A DNA stretch of 5,855 nt, from the NCBI GenBank assembly GCA_964485695.1, contig CAZAKZ010000248.1, forward strand, positions 1-5,855, written 5' to 3'. Under the pieces are notes generated by a model. The model did no database searches. It was given only the letters and a program-made list of their open reading frames with translations, and had not been told where the DNA came from. Each line of letters starts with the position of its first letter. Position 1 is the first letter of the stretch. A program made the position numbers and the translations under genes. This stretch comes from CAZAKZ01 sp964485695. GTDB lineage: Bacteria; Planctomycetota; JAFGQW01. This document shows positions 5,345 through 5,855 of the stretch, piece after piece.

Positions 5345-5806
5345 ATGAAATCCATGATCGTACTGGCTCTTTGTGCAGTCCTCCTCACGGCCCTCTGCCA
5401 GGGACACTGCCAGGCACAGGGTCCGGAGCCCGCGGAGGCGATGAAGAAGTTCGACATCATGATCGGCAGCTGGGAGGGCTCGGGCACCTATCGTGAAACG
5501 GCGGACGGTGAGGCACACGAATGGACTTCGGTCCAGACCGTCACCAGAATCCTGAACGGCCACGCTGTTCAGGAAGACTTGCGCATCGATACCGAGATGC
5601 CGGTTCCCATCGTCTATCGCTCGATCCACGCCTGGGATCCCGGGGAGAAGCGCTACCTGAGCATCGGCATGGGAAACACGGGGGAAGGTTCCACCTCGGA
5701 ACTTTACTGGATCGACGACCATACCCTGACCGGATCCATGATCGAAAAGAAGAAAGGCAATGTCGTCACGTCCCGCTGGGTCGTAACATATGAAAAGGAC
5801 TCGTAA
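5345..5806 (+). CDS. Small exported DUF1579-like protein
   Basis: A 153-residue protein with a hydrophobic signal peptide (MKSMIVLALCAVLLTALCQG), probably cleaved around CQA-QG near residue 24. Cys18 and Cys22 do not fit a good lipobox, so lipoprotein status is doubtful. The mature part starts with FDIMIGSWEGSGTYR, where the Gly41-Ser-Trp43 element recalls the GxW strand of DUF1579 and lipocalin-like beta barrels. Later come WTSVQTVTRILNGHAVQEDL, SIHAWDPGEKRYLSIGM, ELYWIDDHTLTGS and a closing SRWVVTYEKDS. This is the usual strand order for that family, with a length near or slightly below normal. Known members have no established biochemical role. The barrel could bind a small hydrophobic ligand, but nothing shows this. 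It is divergent from the SGNH gene and has its own candidate promoter and ribosome-binding site. Confidence 0.82.
   Translation: MKSMIVLALCAVLLTALCQGHCQAQGPEPAEAMKKFDIMIGSWEGSGTYRETADGEAHEWTSVQTVTRILNGHAVQEDLRIDTEMPVPIVYRSIHAWDPGEKRYLSIGMGNTGEGSTSELYWIDDHTLTGSMIEKKKGNVVTSRWVVTYEKDS
5489..5502 (+). repeat. 14-base direct repeat, copy 2 (inside the coding region)
   Basis: TATCGTGAAACGGC, identical to 5313-5326. Here it encodes the Tyr-Arg-Glu-Thr stretch after GSGT. A short repeat inside a gene may be chance, but it doubles the number of copies of the TCGTGAAA core around the promoter. Confidence 0.4.
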
Positions 5807-5855
5807 CTACTCACCCCTCTCAGTATAAATTTTCCCTGAAAGGGCCAACTGAATG
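5807..5855 (+). other. 3' flank with possible start of a further gene at the window edge
   Basis: 49 bases follow the DUF1579-like stop. AAAGGG at 5839-5844 lies eight bases before an ATG at 5853-5855, so a downstream + strand gene could begin exactly at the edge. CCCT-GAA-AGGG (5834-5844) can form only a 4-pair hairpin and is not a convincing terminator. A TATAAAT at 5823-5829 has no matching -35 element. Confidence 0.3.

Noticed and set aside
5807..5855. Rho-independent terminator after the DUF1579-like gene
   Set aside because: The only stem available is CCCT/AGGG with a three-base loop and no following T run.

Overview
The window looks like chromosomal DNA from a high-GC, Gram-negative-type bacterium. 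The best guess is Planctomycetota, of the kind whose secreted proteins end in an 'FGxGCxG ... SPxL' C-terminal module. That assignment rests on recalled similarity of the C-termini of the first two proteins, on Calx-beta and LamG domains fused to an enzyme, and on high GC with GC-ending codons. It is inference, of moderate confidence. No rRNA, tRNA, CRISPR array, insertion sequence or other mobile element is visible.

Layout. (1) Bases 1-1275, + strand: the 3' part of a predicted extracellular beta-propeller-like protein, probably truncated by the window edge. (2) Bases 1290-3605, + strand: a 771-residue secreted protein with signal peptide, N-formylglutamate-amidohydrolase-like catalytic domain, Calx-beta domain, LamG-like (concanavalin-fold) domain and C-terminal module. 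It follows gene 1 after 14 bases, with its own ribosome-binding site, so the two are probably co-transcribed, and both end in related C-terminal modules. (3) Bases 3619-5187, - strand: a membrane-anchored SGNH/GDSL hydrolase whose catalytic blocks are separated by about six TPR repeats. It converges on gene 2 with only 13 bases between the stops. (4) Bases 5345-5806, + strand: a small exported DUF1579-like protein, divergent from gene 3 across a 157-base control region. (5) The last 49 bases hold a possible ribosome-binding site and an ATG on the window edge.

How they may work together: genes 1 and 2 look like a secreted pair, one a propeller scaffold and the other a multi-domain amide hydrolase with carbohydrate- or matrix-binding modules. 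They plausibly act on polymers outside the cytoplasmic membrane. Gene 3 is a separate envelope-anchored esterase or acyl-handling protein. It has lower and more variable GC than genes 1-2 and no evident functional link to them. Gene 4 is an independent small exported protein. The most interesting features are the shared C-terminal module, the amidohydrolase/Calx-beta/LamG fusion, and the SGNH fold split by TPRs.
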